Part shown: in pieces, positions 23,921 to 35,405 of the stretch
Layout: each line of letters begins with the position of its first letter
How positions within the stretch are numbered: position 1 is the stretch's first letter
Assembly (NCBI GenBank): GCA_018907035.1
Contig: JACCIC010000165.1
Coordinates: 62,001 to 126,000 of the forward strand
Length of the DNA stretch: 64,000 bases
Direction of reading: 5' to 3'
Origin: Sycobia sp. Sy_11
Lineage: Eukaryota; Arthropoda; Insecta; Hymenoptera; Epichrysomallidae
Translations under genes and position numbers: made by a program
Notes under the pieces: generated by a model
Database searches by the model: none
What the model was told of the DNA's origin: nothing
Seen by the model: only the letters and a program-made list of their open reading frames with translations

Positions 23921-24299
23921 TGTTAGATTTTGTTAATAAAAATTGAAAGGTATGGGCCACTCGTGCGTTTATACTAACAGAGAACGTGTTTGTATAGAGA
24001 GCGTTAGCACTTCGCGAAATGACCGCCCTTGTACACATGTGTATGTGAGAACGCGCCGCTCAACAGCTTCACGCTGCCTCGCAGCGCATTAGTTCGTTAT
24101 AGTTCGTTGTAGAGATCGTTGTAGGAGTTCATTGTAAAGACTATTATATCACACACACACACACACACACACACACATAATACTCTGCTTATTTATTTGT
24201 TGTACCTTATATCCAAATATATATAATGACGAGTCACAAAACACTCGCGCCCATGTGTTTCGCTTGTCTGACGGCTAGCGATCAGCTGGCAACCCTACA
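23921..24299 (+). repeat. Candidate 3' LTR of the Copia relic
   Basis: It starts TGTTAGATTTTGTTAATAAA after a purine run (CCGGAAGGAA) that could be a polypurine tract, and may end at CAACCCTACA. It contains a CA microsatellite at 24150-24178. Position downstream of RNase H fits a 3' LTR, but with no 5' LTR to compare, the ends are tentative. Confidence 0.4.
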
Positions 24300-24639
24300 A
24301 AACAAAAGACTAAATTGACTCGAATTCTTGGACATAACTTTAGTTATAAAATGTATATTTAGGAATGAAAGTTATATAAAAATGTAAAGAAGGCAAAATA
24401 AGTAGTTATTTAAAACCTGTATTTTATCATCATTATTTGTGGAATAATTAAGAATCAAATTAAATGACATAATCTTATCAACAAAAAAAATTATGAATAA
24501 TTCTTTATCAAATATAAAGTTTAATACTTTTTATATAATATTTAATTTTGGTTTGTAAAAATTTAATTTTTTTTTATACATCATATTGACTAATACATAA
24601 ATTATGCATCTTACACTGCAAAAGGTAATTGCACAGCCT
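24300..24639. other. AT-rich spacer
   Basis: Nothing recognisable between the Copia LTR-like end and the IS630-related transposase relic. Confidence 0.4.
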
Positions 24640-25530
24640 ATTATTTCTTTTTACCGGCAAATTCAGCATCAAATGAAGAGACTTCATTAAACTTTATACT
24701 ATCAATCATTGAGGCTCCACATAATTTTATTCGTAGGGTTAGTCACGAAAATGATGTTAGCAAATCGTCAGTACATAACATATTTAAAAAAGCCAAATTC
24801 CATCCATTTAAAGTTAATCTGGTTCATAAGTTGAATGAAGATGATTTCGATGGTCGTGTTGAATTTTGTGAAGACATGATGGAACGCATAATTCAACATC
24901 CTGAATTTTCATACAATATAGCATTCTCAGGTGAGGCGACTTTTAAAATTGATGGAACCTTAAATAGGCATAACTGCCTACATTGGTCAGTTAATAATCC
25001 TCATTGGACTAGAGAAGACAAATCACAATATCCAGAAAAATTAAATGTTTGGGCTGGAATTCTTAACAACAGAATTAAATGACTTTTTTTATTTATGGTA
25101 ACTTCAATGCACAAAACTATGAAGATATGCTACGTAACCAAATAGTTCTTGCAATTAGAGAAAAAGTTGGATTCAACTTTGAGAATACATAGTTTCAACA
25201 GGATGGTGCGGGACCCCACTATGCACGACATGTTTGTAATTTCCTAGATGAAGTTTTTTTTCAATCGATGGATAGGGTGGATAGGCACTATAGAATAGCG
25301 AGCTAGATCACCTGTCTTAATACCTCTTGATTATTTTTTTAGGTGGTTACTTAAAAGATAGGGTGTGCAAAACAATACCTCAAAATTCAGACGAATTATG
25401 GTAAGGAATTATTGATGAATCAGCGCTTATTCCTACGGAAATGATCCAAAACGCAGTTGATGCTTTTTACCACCGGTTAGCTTACTGTCAAGAACTAAAT
25501 GAAGGGTGATTTGAGCAGTTAAAGTAAAAA
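24640..25530 (+). pseudogene. IS630/Tc1-related transposase relic
   Basis: Upstream fragments give a helix-turn-helix-like region near VHNIFKKAKFHPFKVNLVHKL. 24831-25082 encodes NEDDFDGRVEFCEDMMERI, then AFSGEATFKIDGTLNRHNCL and YPEKLNVWAGI. Relatives have SDEATF here, so the first catalytic Asp is Gly. After a frameshift, QQDGAGPHYARHVCNFLDE carries the second Asp near 25200. The third-Asp region near 25290-25340 is scrambled, and the C-terminal EMIQNAVDAFYHRLAYCQE is recognisable. No TIRs were found. Confidence 0.75.
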
Positions 25531-26073
25531 ATTCTTTTTCATAATGCTTATGATCAAATGTGAAAGGCTAGGGAACTCGCGCTAATCAAGCACCCCAAAG
25601 GGAACAATTTTACTACGTTCACGTCGCTGTTCCTAGGTAATACTAAAAGTAAATAAGAAAATTCAAAGTAAAATGTCCTTGAAGGGCATTGTCAAGGCCT
25701 TGTAGAGTGTCACCGTTGCATTCACGTTGATAAAGGTAATAGCTTCTGTGGTAAAAAAATTGAGAATTTCGTATGCCATGAGGTTTCCAGACCTTATTCG
25801 AGATTAAATAACCTTGTGTGATCATCAAGGTCATTCTTGACCCATGATTTGAGCACTTATTTGGACGTAAAATTTTCTGCTCTTTCGATTTCCGTTGTTA
25901 AAAATAGAAATTTCCATTTGAAAAAACAAAGTTGACCTTGAAATAACCTTGAAAGTCAAACCCAAGATTAAATCCAAGGTCACTATTAAACTCCTTGACA
26001 AAAGTTACCTCTAGATTGACCGTGATCTTGTCCAAATAGTGAATATCATCACATATATAACAAATAACACTGT

Positions 26074-26313
26074 TCACAAATGTACAAATCTAAATTTCGT
26101 CAGCATGCTTTCATCTATTTTTTTACATTTTCCAATGGTATAGATAGAACTTCGTAATGATAAAATACACAGATCTTGATGTTGAATAGAAATATGAATT
26201 TCATCATTGTTATCAAAGCTTAGTGCTGTGTATGGTTGATGTACATGGATTTCATAATAAGCAATTGACTCATCGAATGCCATGCTTAATAAAATTTTTT
26301 GAATTTCGTCCAT
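26074..26313 (-). pseudogene. Polinton-type capsid-like protein, N-terminal fragment
   Basis: The 79-residue frame begins MDEIQKILLSMAFDESIAYY and includes HQPYTALSFDNNDEIHISIQ and HQDLCILSLRSSIYTIGK. This resembles the N-terminus of double jelly-roll capsid-like proteins encoded by Polinton-related elements in insects, by general recall of the family rather than by alignment. The remainder of the expected protein is absent. Confidence 0.5.
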
Positions 26314-26413
26314 TTTACAAGTAGCAGCAGAAAATTAAACGAGAATTATAGATGATTTCAATGATATTGATTTAATATGAAATCTAATGGTAATTTCCTC
26401 TCAATTAATCTCC

Positions 26414-26644
26414 TCAAAAATTAATCAAATTTTCATCCTGATCGACTATTCGAATTTGAAGACGATCTGTAGATTTAACACTCAGTGGTAGACATATAAC
26501 ATGAGATAGAACTTCTATGATTTTATATCTTGGAGGAACACTGGAAAAGAATTTATGAATGGTATGAACGATTTTGTCGTTCATGAAAGCTCCCGTAGTC
26601 ATCTTACGTTTGACTCTGAGTGCGTTTATTTTTAATATTTTCAT
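26414..26644 (-). pseudogene. Second Polinton-associated structural-type fragment
   Basis: A 76-residue frame with KMTTGAFMNDKIVHTIHKFF and VPPRYKIIEVLSHVICLPLS, ending DRLQIRIVDQDENLINF. It is in the same orientation as the capsid-like fragment and about 100 bp away. It looks like the C-terminal part of a minor structural protein of the same element, but this is inference from context. Confidence 0.4.
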
Positions 26645-27275
26645 TAATAAATCAGAACCATGCTCAAAATTTTACTGAATTGTACGACGAGCAAAGCCTT
26701 AAAGACGATCTCTTGATTTTTTAGGATTAAAATTTAATGGAACACTGTACTTAATTTCAAGAAAATATTAAGCTACTAAAACAGAAGATCTACTTGAATG
26801 TTATTGTGAAACTACCTTTGATGATTAAATGTACGAGAATGCTAAAATATAGACAATCAAGACCTTCTTTATAGACTTTCTATTAAGAATTAAAGACAAA
26901 GGTGTTCACAAATAAATAAGTCTAAATTCGGATACCTTTGATAATTGTATTTTACTTCATTCAAATGAAAATATTTTATGAGATTTATGGGAGGTTTTAG
27001 ATGAACAAAGTATAATACAACAGCACCTCTCTTTTAATAACACAACCAATCAGTACATTTATTGTATGAATCATCGAGATTAACGGTAGCAAATTTGTTG
27101 TACCTTGGACCATTGTGAAACAGACTATTTATTATGAAAACACCCCGAAAATATTGAACTCTTAATATACGCGCAGATTGTATAAGATAATAATCTTATA
27201 GTACATGTCTTAACAAAGATAAATTAAAGTTGAATTGAATTTTTTTTAACTTGGGTTTTTTGACTCTGGGTATTA

Positions 27276-27940
27276 ATCACGAAAAAATAGTTAAAGAGTT
27301 TTACAAACTTGCACGTTGTATGCATAAGTGAAGAAAATATAGCGTACGTAGATTAGATGTAACATGACAGGCTGATCTTGTAGAAATGATTCCTAACTCT
27401 AAGGAGAATAAAGGCTTTCGTTATTTACTCACCGTTATTGATAAATTTTTAACTATTGTGGAGGACGAGTACCATTAAAGCTACAAACTGATCAAGGGAA
27501 AGAATTTTACAGTTCAGACTTTCAAAATATCATGAAAAAGTATGAAATCTATATTCTTCACATAGTAATCTTCATGTACGGATATATGAACGATTTAATA
27601 GAACGTTAAAAACTGTAATATGGGTACAATTCAGTAATTAGGTAAAAGATAAATGGATGCATATATTCTACTAGATTTACTTATCAAAAAAACATCAAAA
27701 AATCGGATAGTCGGTTTTCAAATGTAACCAAAGTAGACCAAAAAGCGCTAAAAAAAATATATTTAAATCGAAAAGATATCTATGAGATAAGCAAAATACA
27801 AAGTTCGAGATATTGTACGAATGCGTGAAATGAAAAATACTTTTGAATAAGAATATGCGCCAATTGAAATGTTCATCAAAAAAAGAGTTGTAAAGATTAT
27901 TCCAATAACGTATTACATTAAAGTATACACAGTCTGACAA
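27276..27940 (+). pseudogene. Polinton integrase, broken
   Basis: Three-frame reading gives QADLVEMIPNSKENKGFRYL then LTVIDKF, the conserved first catalytic region of Polinton integrases. Next come LQTDQGKEFYSSDFQNIMKK with the second Asp, and ERFNRTLKTVIWVQFSN with the Glu region. The C-terminal part reads KVRDIVRMREMKNTFE and IPITYYIKVYT. Stops and frameshifts occur every 30-60 codons. The order and spacing of motifs make the integrase call solid; the Polinton label also rests on the neighbouring fragments. Confidence 0.75.
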
Positions 27941-28429
27941 GGCAAAAAATACAGAAAGGAGACATCACGTCCGCTAAAGTTTTTGATGCTCTGACTTTTT
28001 TTCTTTATAGCAAAAAAGATGAAAAGCTTTGGAAGCATTTTGCTTCCGAAAGTAACATTGTTGATTGTAGGAATATAAACGATTTGATTAGTTTGCATGG
28101 AGTACAAGAAGATTATAAGTCAGAAAACTGGTAATTATTCATGGATTATTTTTGAGAAAGTCTTAAGGCAGACATATGAATGGATATAGCCGCTTAAGTG
28201 TGGCCAGATCCATTCTATATAACAAAAAAAAAGAAAAGAAATGAATAAATCAAAATTATGTAAATAATTCTTTTCTGTAGAAAATATAAACATGTATTTT
28301 ACTTTAAGAATTAGTTAAGTCTTGCTTTTTTTGAGGAGGTAAATAGTTTCGTTCGACTTTGTAACAAGTGCTTCCACTTGTTTCGGTTTCCTAAGCCCAA
28401 CTTATAAAGCTCTGGTTCTAGTTTAAATC

Positions 28430-28860
28430 ACTTCGGCCATGTTTAAGCATCAGAGGCTGAGTGCAGGGCACGATTTGTTGCATGCCGTAATTCGGCCTCC
28501 ACTCATACCGGCTTGGTACTTCTTGGTTCAAAAAAAAATACATAAAGATCGCTCAGTTATGCTTTGTTACACATAAACATTCCCGGCCACACGTAGCTTT
28601 CTCTTTATCGCCCGGTTGTCCTCCAAAACTTTCATTTGTTGCTGAACTTCTATTAGTGGGATAGCTGTACATCATTGCGACTTTTGGACCTCCAGATTAT
28701 AGTGGGTTCCGAACCACTGTTTATTACACATTCTTAGTATAGACTAGAGTTATAAATCAGTGTATAGGCTGGTTATTTTCTTATTGCGGTTGTATATTTG
28801 TATTTACACAGATTTGTAGATCGATGTATAATGCTGGCCTACTTTTATAGGAAACTAAAT
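28430..28860 (-). repeat. Dispersed repeat (three copies in window), copy 2, reversed
   Basis: The reverse complement of this block is colinear with 35780-36240: degenerate TAGACCGGCAC palindromes, then TCCACAAAAGTC-like, CAGCAA and CATAACTGAGCG segments, then a GTGCGACAAAT-like part. It is more diverged than the other two copies. Confidence 0.65.
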
Positions 28861-28876
28861 AACTTTGTATATATAT

Positions 28877-29306
28877 TGTGACGGGGATAGCAAGCGTCGC
28901 TTACACTTGCTATCCTACGTCCCTATGCTCTCTCGCTCGTCCTAGCTTTTGTAAATATGTATATACTTCTCTTGTCTACATGTAAATATTAATATATAGT
29001 TTGTTACAGGCCGACGCACTAACACACCGGCGGAGAGGTAAGTAACAGAGAGAGTGAGAGAGTGGGGAGTGGGAACAGTTTGTCACGCGCGAACTGTGAC
29101 AGAATCGAGAGAGAGCTTTGCTTTGTTGCGTGCCAGAGAGTTCATGTTTCCGAGACGCGACAAGACAAATAGAAATCCGTTTTTAGAGTGCCGACGATCT
29201 CGCCTCGCGTTGTGTCTTCTTGTTTGCTTGATTTCCGCGGCTATTCGCGCTTGCCGTCGCCCTCCGGGCGACGTCGGTACCCCGATTGTAAGTCGCAGCC
29301 CGTTAT

Positions 29307-29343
<37 letters not shown>

Positions 29344-29636
29344 TGACTCCGCACGCGCTGTCGCATCTGCGACTCTCGACCTGCGTACCGCGCCTTGCGA
29401 CTTCATGTGTTTATTCTACGAGACGAATTACCTGATTAAAGACCTCTATAATTATATCCGATCTCTTATTTGTACTGATTTCCTTGCTTCACGCGTCCTT
29501 GCACATGCGATATTTCGCCTCTCGCGGACCGGCCCTCTCCCTTGCCGAAACGATTCTGGGCTAAGCCCAGCCGGGCACAAATTTTGCAACGGCCGTGCCC
29601 ACCATCTTCGTGTTCGAGGCGAATACGTGCACTGTT

Positions 29637-29639
<3 letters not shown>
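28877..29639 (+). repeat. Candidate solo LTR, TGTGACGG...CTGTTACA
   Basis: It starts TGTGACGGGG after GTATATATAT and may end CACTGTTACA directly before ATATATAT, so AT-repeat DNA flanks both ends as a possible target duplication. A perfect 10-bp inverted repeat (GGATAGCAAG/CTTGCTATCC) lies at 28885-28915. A CT microsatellite lies at 29307-29342. An alternative end at GTTTGTTACA (29008) would make it 132 bp. The long open frame across it reads through microsatellites and is not a gene. Confidence 0.45.

Positions 29640-29684
<45 letters not shown>
29640..29684. repeat. (TA)n microsatellite
   Basis: About 45 bp of TA repeats directly between the LTR-like block and the next repeat. Confidence 0.95.
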
Positions 29685-29688
<4 letters not shown>

Positions 29689-29692
29689 GATA

Positions 29693-29990
29693 TATATACC
29701 GATTTAGCGGTGGCGCCTACGCATTTGTACAAAACCGCTACAAACTCGTGTTCGCGCTAGATCACGAATTTCGCACTCACGAACCGCAAAAGTGCGCGCA
29801 AGGCGAAATGAGTAAGAAGAAGAACCGAAAAGGAACGAGCGCGTTCCTTCTTTTGGTCTTGGTCTTTGAAGAGAGCAGTCGAACAGGTTAGACGCTTTGT
29901 GACCTTCGACGCCTCTCTCATTCGTAAGATTTAGTTCGGGACATCAAGCGGCTTACTAGGCGTTCTCGAACAGCGAATGAATAAACGATA
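29693..29990 (+). repeat. Second copy of the CCGATTTAGCGG repeat
   Basis: ACCGATTTAGCGGTGGC and the following 150 bp match the start of the LTR-like block at 5196. Shared parts include the TCGCG/CACGAA-rich section and GAAAAGGAACGAGCGCGTTC. The first eight bases of the presumed LTR are missing. Confidence 0.55.
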
Positions 29991-30186
29991 CCACGACTAT
30001 TATTCATAAAAAATCTAAGAAAAATTTAAATAATTAGGAAATACATACAGAAGAATTTTAACACGTATAGACGAGTAATCATAGAAGTGACAGAAAAAAA
30101 GAACATACTAGGGCAGATTTTCAAGAACTTAGAAGAGAACTGTAATTTTAAAGAAAGTAGCTGCATACTTCACTTGAGTTTTTAAA
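29991..30186. other. AT-rich leader before gag
   Basis: No coding signal. It could be the 5' leader of the following Gypsy element, but no tRNA primer-binding site was recognised. Confidence 0.3.
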
Positions 30187-31560
30187 ATGGACAAGCAGCA
30201 GATGGCTGACGCCGTGCACGAAAATGATGAAGGCCGGAACCGGATTATCCCGACATCACGGAGATCTCGGATGCCTTGAGCTGAACACCCCTTGAGGCAG
30301 GTCACTCAACGCAGACAGCCGCCGGCCCAGTTAAACACCAAGGAAGGAGACCAGAACTCTACGGGACGATCCCATACAGCTCCTACGATGCCACAGGGGT
30401 CACCCCCACTATCAACAATCACGGAATTAGAATATTTTCATGGACCATGGACACTACCACCTGGTTATAGCTAGGACCTGGCTGGAAACATGGAGATACC
30501 TCCAGCTACGGCAAACAGCTGGCCGTCCGTAACCGGAATGTGGCCATATTCACACCCGGCAATGCTGTAACCGTACCTGATAGCGTAACAGAACACAGGG
30601 ATCGAAAGAACCTATCGGTTCCTATCTGAGAGGGATGCGTGTTCTAATAGATAAAATGGCACCAGCCCTAACTGACGAACAACAACTCGACAGGATATAC
30701 CGAAACCTGCAACCGTCGTATATGGATAAACTCTACACGGCGCTATAAAGAACCACCACCTGCAGAAGACTGCATGAAAAGCACCGCAACTTGCTCATCA
30801 TCCGAGAGAATGCCTAAACGGGACCGGTTAGCAGCCATGGAAAACGATAAGTCACTAGTAACAAAAAAGACGGTGACAATAACAGAACCCTCAGCAATAA
30901 CACCAGCTAGATGTGGAAATAATGAATCACGGCAACGCGATGACCCTAAAAAACCAAGGAGGAATCGCAGTCCAGCACCTAGAAATACCAGGAGTCCGTC
31001 GTCGAGATGAATGGACGAAACAGAAGAAACAGGCCACCTAGATATCGCGATCCCTCACCATCACTACAATACCAATCCCCATCACCATCACGCAATAGAT
31101 ACCAATCGCCCTCAGGTCCAAAATACTTACCATACTGTTTTACATCCCCGAGTCCCCCTCGGTATCGAACTAGCGACCAAGATCGATGGCGTCGAGGACA
31201 AACGCCTGATCGCGACTATCAATGGCCAAGACGAGATGACAACTGAAAAAACTACAAATACGAGAAGAGCAAACGCATAGGCAATCAAGGCAACAAGAAA
31301 ACGAGAATGGCCAAAGATACCGCAATAGGCGGCAGTACGGTGGTTACCGTTCGCCACGACGACGTGATCGGAGAGATGAAAGCAGACAGTAAGGTAAAGA
31401 CCCGAGACCTTGCTGGACCTGCAAACAACCACAACACTGGGCTGATAGGTGACCTGACAGGAAGCGCCAGATTTGTTACAACTGCGGCGAAACGAATGTA
31501 ACAATAAAGAACTGTCCATGATGCGGCCCAAGGTGTAAGCCGGGAAAAGCATAAGGGGAG
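30187..31560 (+). pseudogene. Gypsy gag, multiply broken
   Basis: Possible start at 30187 (MDKQQMADAVHENDEG). Fragments in changing frames include STITELEYFHGPWTLPPGYS. A basic Ser/Pro/Arg-rich region follows at 30900-31200 (SPSPPRYRTSDQDRWRRG). Near 31405-31525 two zinc-knuckle-like motifs appear (RPCWTCKQPQHWADR and ICYNCGETNVTIKNCP), interrupted by stops. The protein would be the nucleocapsid-bearing structural polyprotein of the element. Confidence 0.65.
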
Positions 31561-31689
31561 AGGATCTTGGAGTCGGCCTTGACACCCCTCATGACACGAC
31601 TCCACTCGCTGGAAACAGCGACAATCAATGCCCCGAGACGAAGGATGTCACAAACACTCATTCGAAACTCAAAACTCATGACGAGGAAA

Positions 31690-32530
31690 ACAGATTCTTC
31701 CTCAACATAGATTTGATGGAGAAAGTGTTTCCCGCGCTTATCGATCCAGAAGCGTGTGAATCATATGTGAACCCAATCCCAAGGAAATTGGTAAGGTCAG
31801 CAATAATGCAGCTGACATGGCATACGCCGAAACGCATCATCAGGCGGTTCGTGACACAAGAGAACGGTCTGCAGGAGACCATCACTGTAATAGCTATCGT
31901 TAACGAGGTACCTCGGCTCGATAGCGTTGAACGCCGTGAGCTCGAACGGGTATTAGACCAACTTATACCCCCTGCGAACGGAAAGCTTCAGCTAGCGCGG
32001 ATGCAGCTGCGTCATATCGATACGCCGGGACATCGCCCAATAAAGCAGCGCTTACACCGCATTCCTGATCGGCTGCTGAACCAGGCTGCTCACCAGGAGA
32101 TCTACCGACTACTAGTCGAAGGCATTATTAAGCCGTCTGAAAGCTCCTAGAGTAGCTGCCTGTTAATAGTCCCGAAAAAGGACAGGACAATTCGATTCTG
32201 TATAGATTACCGGCCAATCAATGCCATCATCAGGAAAGATGCGTATCACCTGCCACACATGAATATCCTGTTGGAGAACTTACGAGACGCGCGGTACCTG
32301 TCCAAGATTGACTTGAGTTAGGCCTAGCACAAATACCGCTAGACGAGAGCAGGAAAGAGATCATCGCCTTCGCGGTCCCACAAAAAGATCTCTTTCAATA
32401 CACAAATTTTCCATATGGACTAACGAACGCCCCGGCCACTTTCCAGAGAGGTATGGACCTCGTCTTTGGGCCAGAGTGGCAACCGCATATTTTCGACTAC
32501 ATGGACGACATCATTGTCGCGACGAAGACT
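31690..32530 (+). pseudogene. Gypsy protease and RT N-terminal half
   Basis: 31713-32150 begins EKVFPALIDPEACESYVNPI, the aspartic protease active-site region with DPE in place of the usual DTG or DSG. It continues into the RT palm entry GHRPIKQRLHRIPDRLLNQA, and after a TAG at 32148 SCLLIVPKKDRTIRFCIDYR. SKIDLS and LFQYTNFPYGLTNAPATFQR follow in shifted frames. The YMDD box (FDYMDDIIVATKTFEQH, about 32490) is intact. Confidence 0.82.
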
Positions 32531-33130
32531 TTTGAGCAACACACGTGAACTTACAGCGGTACTCACCCGCCTTAATGAGGTTGGATTACAAATAAATCGA
32601 GAGAAATCAAGTACCTGGGCTACATAGTGGACGAGAGCGGTTTGCACATCGACCCAGAGAAGATTCGCCCGGTGAGTGAATATCCGAGGCCTACTAACGT
32701 GAAGTAATTACGGACCTTTTTAAGCATGGTTGGGTGGTATGCTAGATTCATATAAGATCTAGCGAAAATTAAGCTGCCTCTCACGAAACTACTCAAAAAA
32801 AGTGTCAAATGGCACTGGGAATAAAGGCAACGGGAAGTTTTCGATAAGCTTAAGATCCTGCTGATGCTAGCGTCAGTACTTGCACGGCCCATCCAACATA
32901 AGCCATACGTTCTGTAGACGGATGGAAGCAATTACGCGTTAGGTGCAGTGCTTAGCCAAGAGCATCAAGGCATAGAACATCCGATCGCTTTCGCGAATAG
33001 AACGTTAAGAGCGGCAGAATCGAACTATACCGTGACGGAGAAGAAGTGTCTAGCGGCCCTGTAGGCTGCGGAAAAATTCCGCGGGTATTTATTCGGCGAG
33101 AAATTTACATCCTGTACATCATGTAGCTGA
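32530..33130 (+). pseudogene. Gypsy RT thumb and RNase H, truncated
   Basis: Reads KYLGYIVDESGLHIDPEKI, then LRTFLSMVGWYARFI, then RNase H starting TDGSNYALGAVLSQEHQGIE (first Asp) and FANRTLRAAESNYTVTEKKC with the catalytic Glu region. It stops after KFRGYLFGEKF; the rest of RNase H is deleted, and a linker to integrase follows. Stops are frequent. Confidence 0.82.
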
Positions 33131-33149
33131 CGCTCTTTCTAGACCCCTC

Positions 33150-33990
33150 CCCGACTGGACAATCATTGATAACCGAATATACAAACATCGCCCTGACGTA
33201 TTCACGGAGACACTAGGCGACAGTCAAGATGACTGGAAGCACGTAGTACCGCTAGGAGATCGCGAGCGATTACCACGATAGACCATCGTCTGCGCATGTC
33301 GGCACGGACAAGATTTTGAATAAAGTGAGCCAATGTTATTATTGGCCTGGGAGGCGGAGAGATGTACATCAGTACGTCAAGCACTATCCCGACTACCGAA
33401 TTTGGAAGGTGTCACAACGAGGGCCTACCGGATTGATGGCACAACGGAAAATAGAAAGGCCGTGGACTAGCGTTGCGGCAGAAATAATGGGGCCCTTCCC
33501 GGCACGTAAAGGACAGTGCAAGTACCTACACGTATTCCAGGGCCTGTTCAGGAAATACGTGGAAATACGGCCACTAAAAACAGCGAACGGCCAAGTGATT
33601 GCCAAGGCATTGGAAGAACAAGCAATATTCAAGTGGAGTTGCCCGAAGTACCTGATAACGGATAACGGTACAGAATTCGCCAACAACTGGCTCAAGACTA
33701 AGTTGGCCGAATTAGGTGTCATACATCTATTATTTGCGCCCTACCATGCCCAAGCAAATCCGGTTGAACACGTGAATCGCGTCATCAAGACCATGATAAC
33801 GATCTTTATAAAAAAGGATCACAAAGACAGGGATCTACACCTCCCAGAGCTTGCATTTGCAATTAACACCGCTGCGCTCACAAGCACACAAGCGTTGCCG
33901 GCATTCTCAAATTTCAGGCGTAATCCGCGCGAAATGCCGACGTACCGACATACACAAGGAGCTGCATTGCAAATACAAAGTTTATCTTAG
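33150..33990 (+). pseudogene. Gypsy integrase, mostly open
   Basis: 33316-33990 gives 224 residues: KVSQCYYWPGRRRDVHQYVK (the zinc-binding region, with its HHCC altered), SVAAEIMGPFPARKGQCKYL (core start, the first Asp position reading Glu), LITDNGTEFANNWLKTKLAE (second Asp) and ANPVEHVNRVIKTMITIFIK with the catalytic Glu. It is the longest intact stretch of the element. Confidence 0.85.
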
Positions 33991-34213
33991 ACGGACTGCC
34001 TGAATCGAATTAAAAGGTTGCCATCAATACAGACTATGGTAAAAGAACATCTGAGCACCACTAGCCAAAAACAAACTAGACAATACAAAAAAGGGCGAAG
34101 GTAAAAGACCTTTAATGTGAACGACTGGGTCTGTAGACCCAAACTGGGATACTTTCTGCGCTATACTCGAGGATGAATGGGACTAGGTCCTTAAAGAACT
34201 GCCTACCTCCAAA

Positions 34214-34860
34214 ATGGAGACAATCCAGAGAGTTCGCTCGGTAACAGCCACTTTGAAGAAAGCGTGCAAAACCGAGGACCCTGCGTCCTACAGGCCTATT
34301 TGCCTCTTGCCACTGCGCGGCAAAACCCTTGAGGCTTTGATAATGAACAAATTAAATAGGATCATTGAAACGAGGTTATCTCCTAGACAGTACGGCTTCA
34401 GGAGAGGGCGTTCCACCGAGGACGCCATTGTTCAGTTGCGTAAGTCTGTGAGTGAATCGAGCAGAAAATACGTTGTTGCAATCTTCTTGGACATCAAGGG
34501 CGTTTTCGACAATATCTGGTGGCCTGCGGTGCTAGTAGCACTGAAAAGCAAAGCATGCCCCAGGGGTCTCTACAAACTAATAAAAGATTACCTGAAGGGT
34601 CGTCGAGTCCTAATGCGAGATGGCTTTGAGGAAGTAAAACTTGGGGTCAGTAAAGGATGCCCGCAAGGATCCGTACTGGGCCAAACTCTGTGGAACCTAG
34701 TTTTTGATCCCCTTCTTTGGCAGCTCTGAAGACTAGGGTGCGAGTCATTGCATACGCAGACGACATAGCACTCCTAGTGGAGGGAGACTCGCGTAGGGAG
34801 ATCAAAAGGACTGGGCAGAGTTACATTGAAGAAGTGGAATCCTGGTGTCGTCTAATAAAA
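34214..34860 (+). pseudogene. R1-like non-LTR reverse transcriptase, fragment
   Basis: The open frame to 34729 includes PASYRPICLLPLRGKTLEAL, RLSPRQYGFRRGRSTEDAIV, VAIFLDIKGVFDNIWWPAVL (motif A, with one Ala-to-Val change) and GVSKGCPQGSVLGQTLWNLV (motif B). A stop and frame change follow. YADDIALLVEGDSRREIKR (motif C, intact) appears at about 34755. These motifs match the R1-clade group of insect non-LTR elements. The endonuclease domain and ORF1 are absent: the fragment starts where the Gypsy relic stops. Confidence 0.82.
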
Positions 34861-35189
34861 TGAGGCTGGCCTCTCATAAGTGAGGAATGTTGATTTTGAG
34901 AGGTCACCTAGTACTATCTACACCGGGCTCTTAACACCTACCGCTGCTTACGCAGCGATAGGTTGACACGATTTGATGTGCGTTGAACAGCAACGCAAGT
35001 TGGCAAGTACTCAAAGACACGCGTTCATTAGAGTCACCAATGCATACAGGACCACCTCAACATCGTGCTAGAATGCAGGCGTAGAGTGGAACTATATGCT
35101 AGTCGTAAAAATGTAGCGACACCTGATGACCAACGTCGTACCACGAGAAAGATATCAGAAAGATATCTTGATGACTGGCTGAGGATCTG

Positions 35190-35337
35190 AAATAACTCGA
35201 CAAAAGGCAGGCTGACACATTCTTACCTACCTAGTGTCAGAGATAGGATCAAGACAGACTGGATGACGCCGTCGCGATGATTAATCCAGTTCCTCATTGG
35301 GCATGGTGACTTCTGGTCATATCTCTATCGCTTTCAT

Positions 35338-35405
<68 letters not shown>

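Larger units (their letters stand above)
25560..28140. mobile_element. Polinton/Maverick-like relic
   Basis: A retroviral-type integrase on the plus strand and two structural-type protein fragments on the minus strand lie within 2 kb, the combination seen in Polinton/Maverick elements. 25600-26060 is noncoding and dense in AAGGTCA/TGACCTT-like motifs. A protein-primed DNA polymerase B, ATPase and protease are absent, and TIRs were not found. It is heavily decayed and its ends are approximate. Confidence 0.6.
30187..34200 (+). mobile_element. Ty3/Gypsy retrotransposon relic
   Basis: Domain order is gag with zinc knuckles, protease, RT, RNase H, integrase, which is the Gypsy order. All domains are recognisable, but each has stops, frameshifts or deletions. 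No LTR pair was found, and the element ends abruptly at about 34200, where an R1-like fragment begins. Confidence 0.88.

Noticed and set aside
29054..29707. 217-codon open frame, the third longest plus-strand frame before 30 kb
   Set aside because: It reads through a CT tract as SLSLSL and a TA tract as YIYIYI. Composition is driven by microsatellites and no domain is present.
31127..31679. Minus-strand frames of 152, 106 and 67 codons opposite the Gypsy gag
   Set aside because: Antisense shadows of GC-richer gag DNA; no domain, and the sense strand explains the region.
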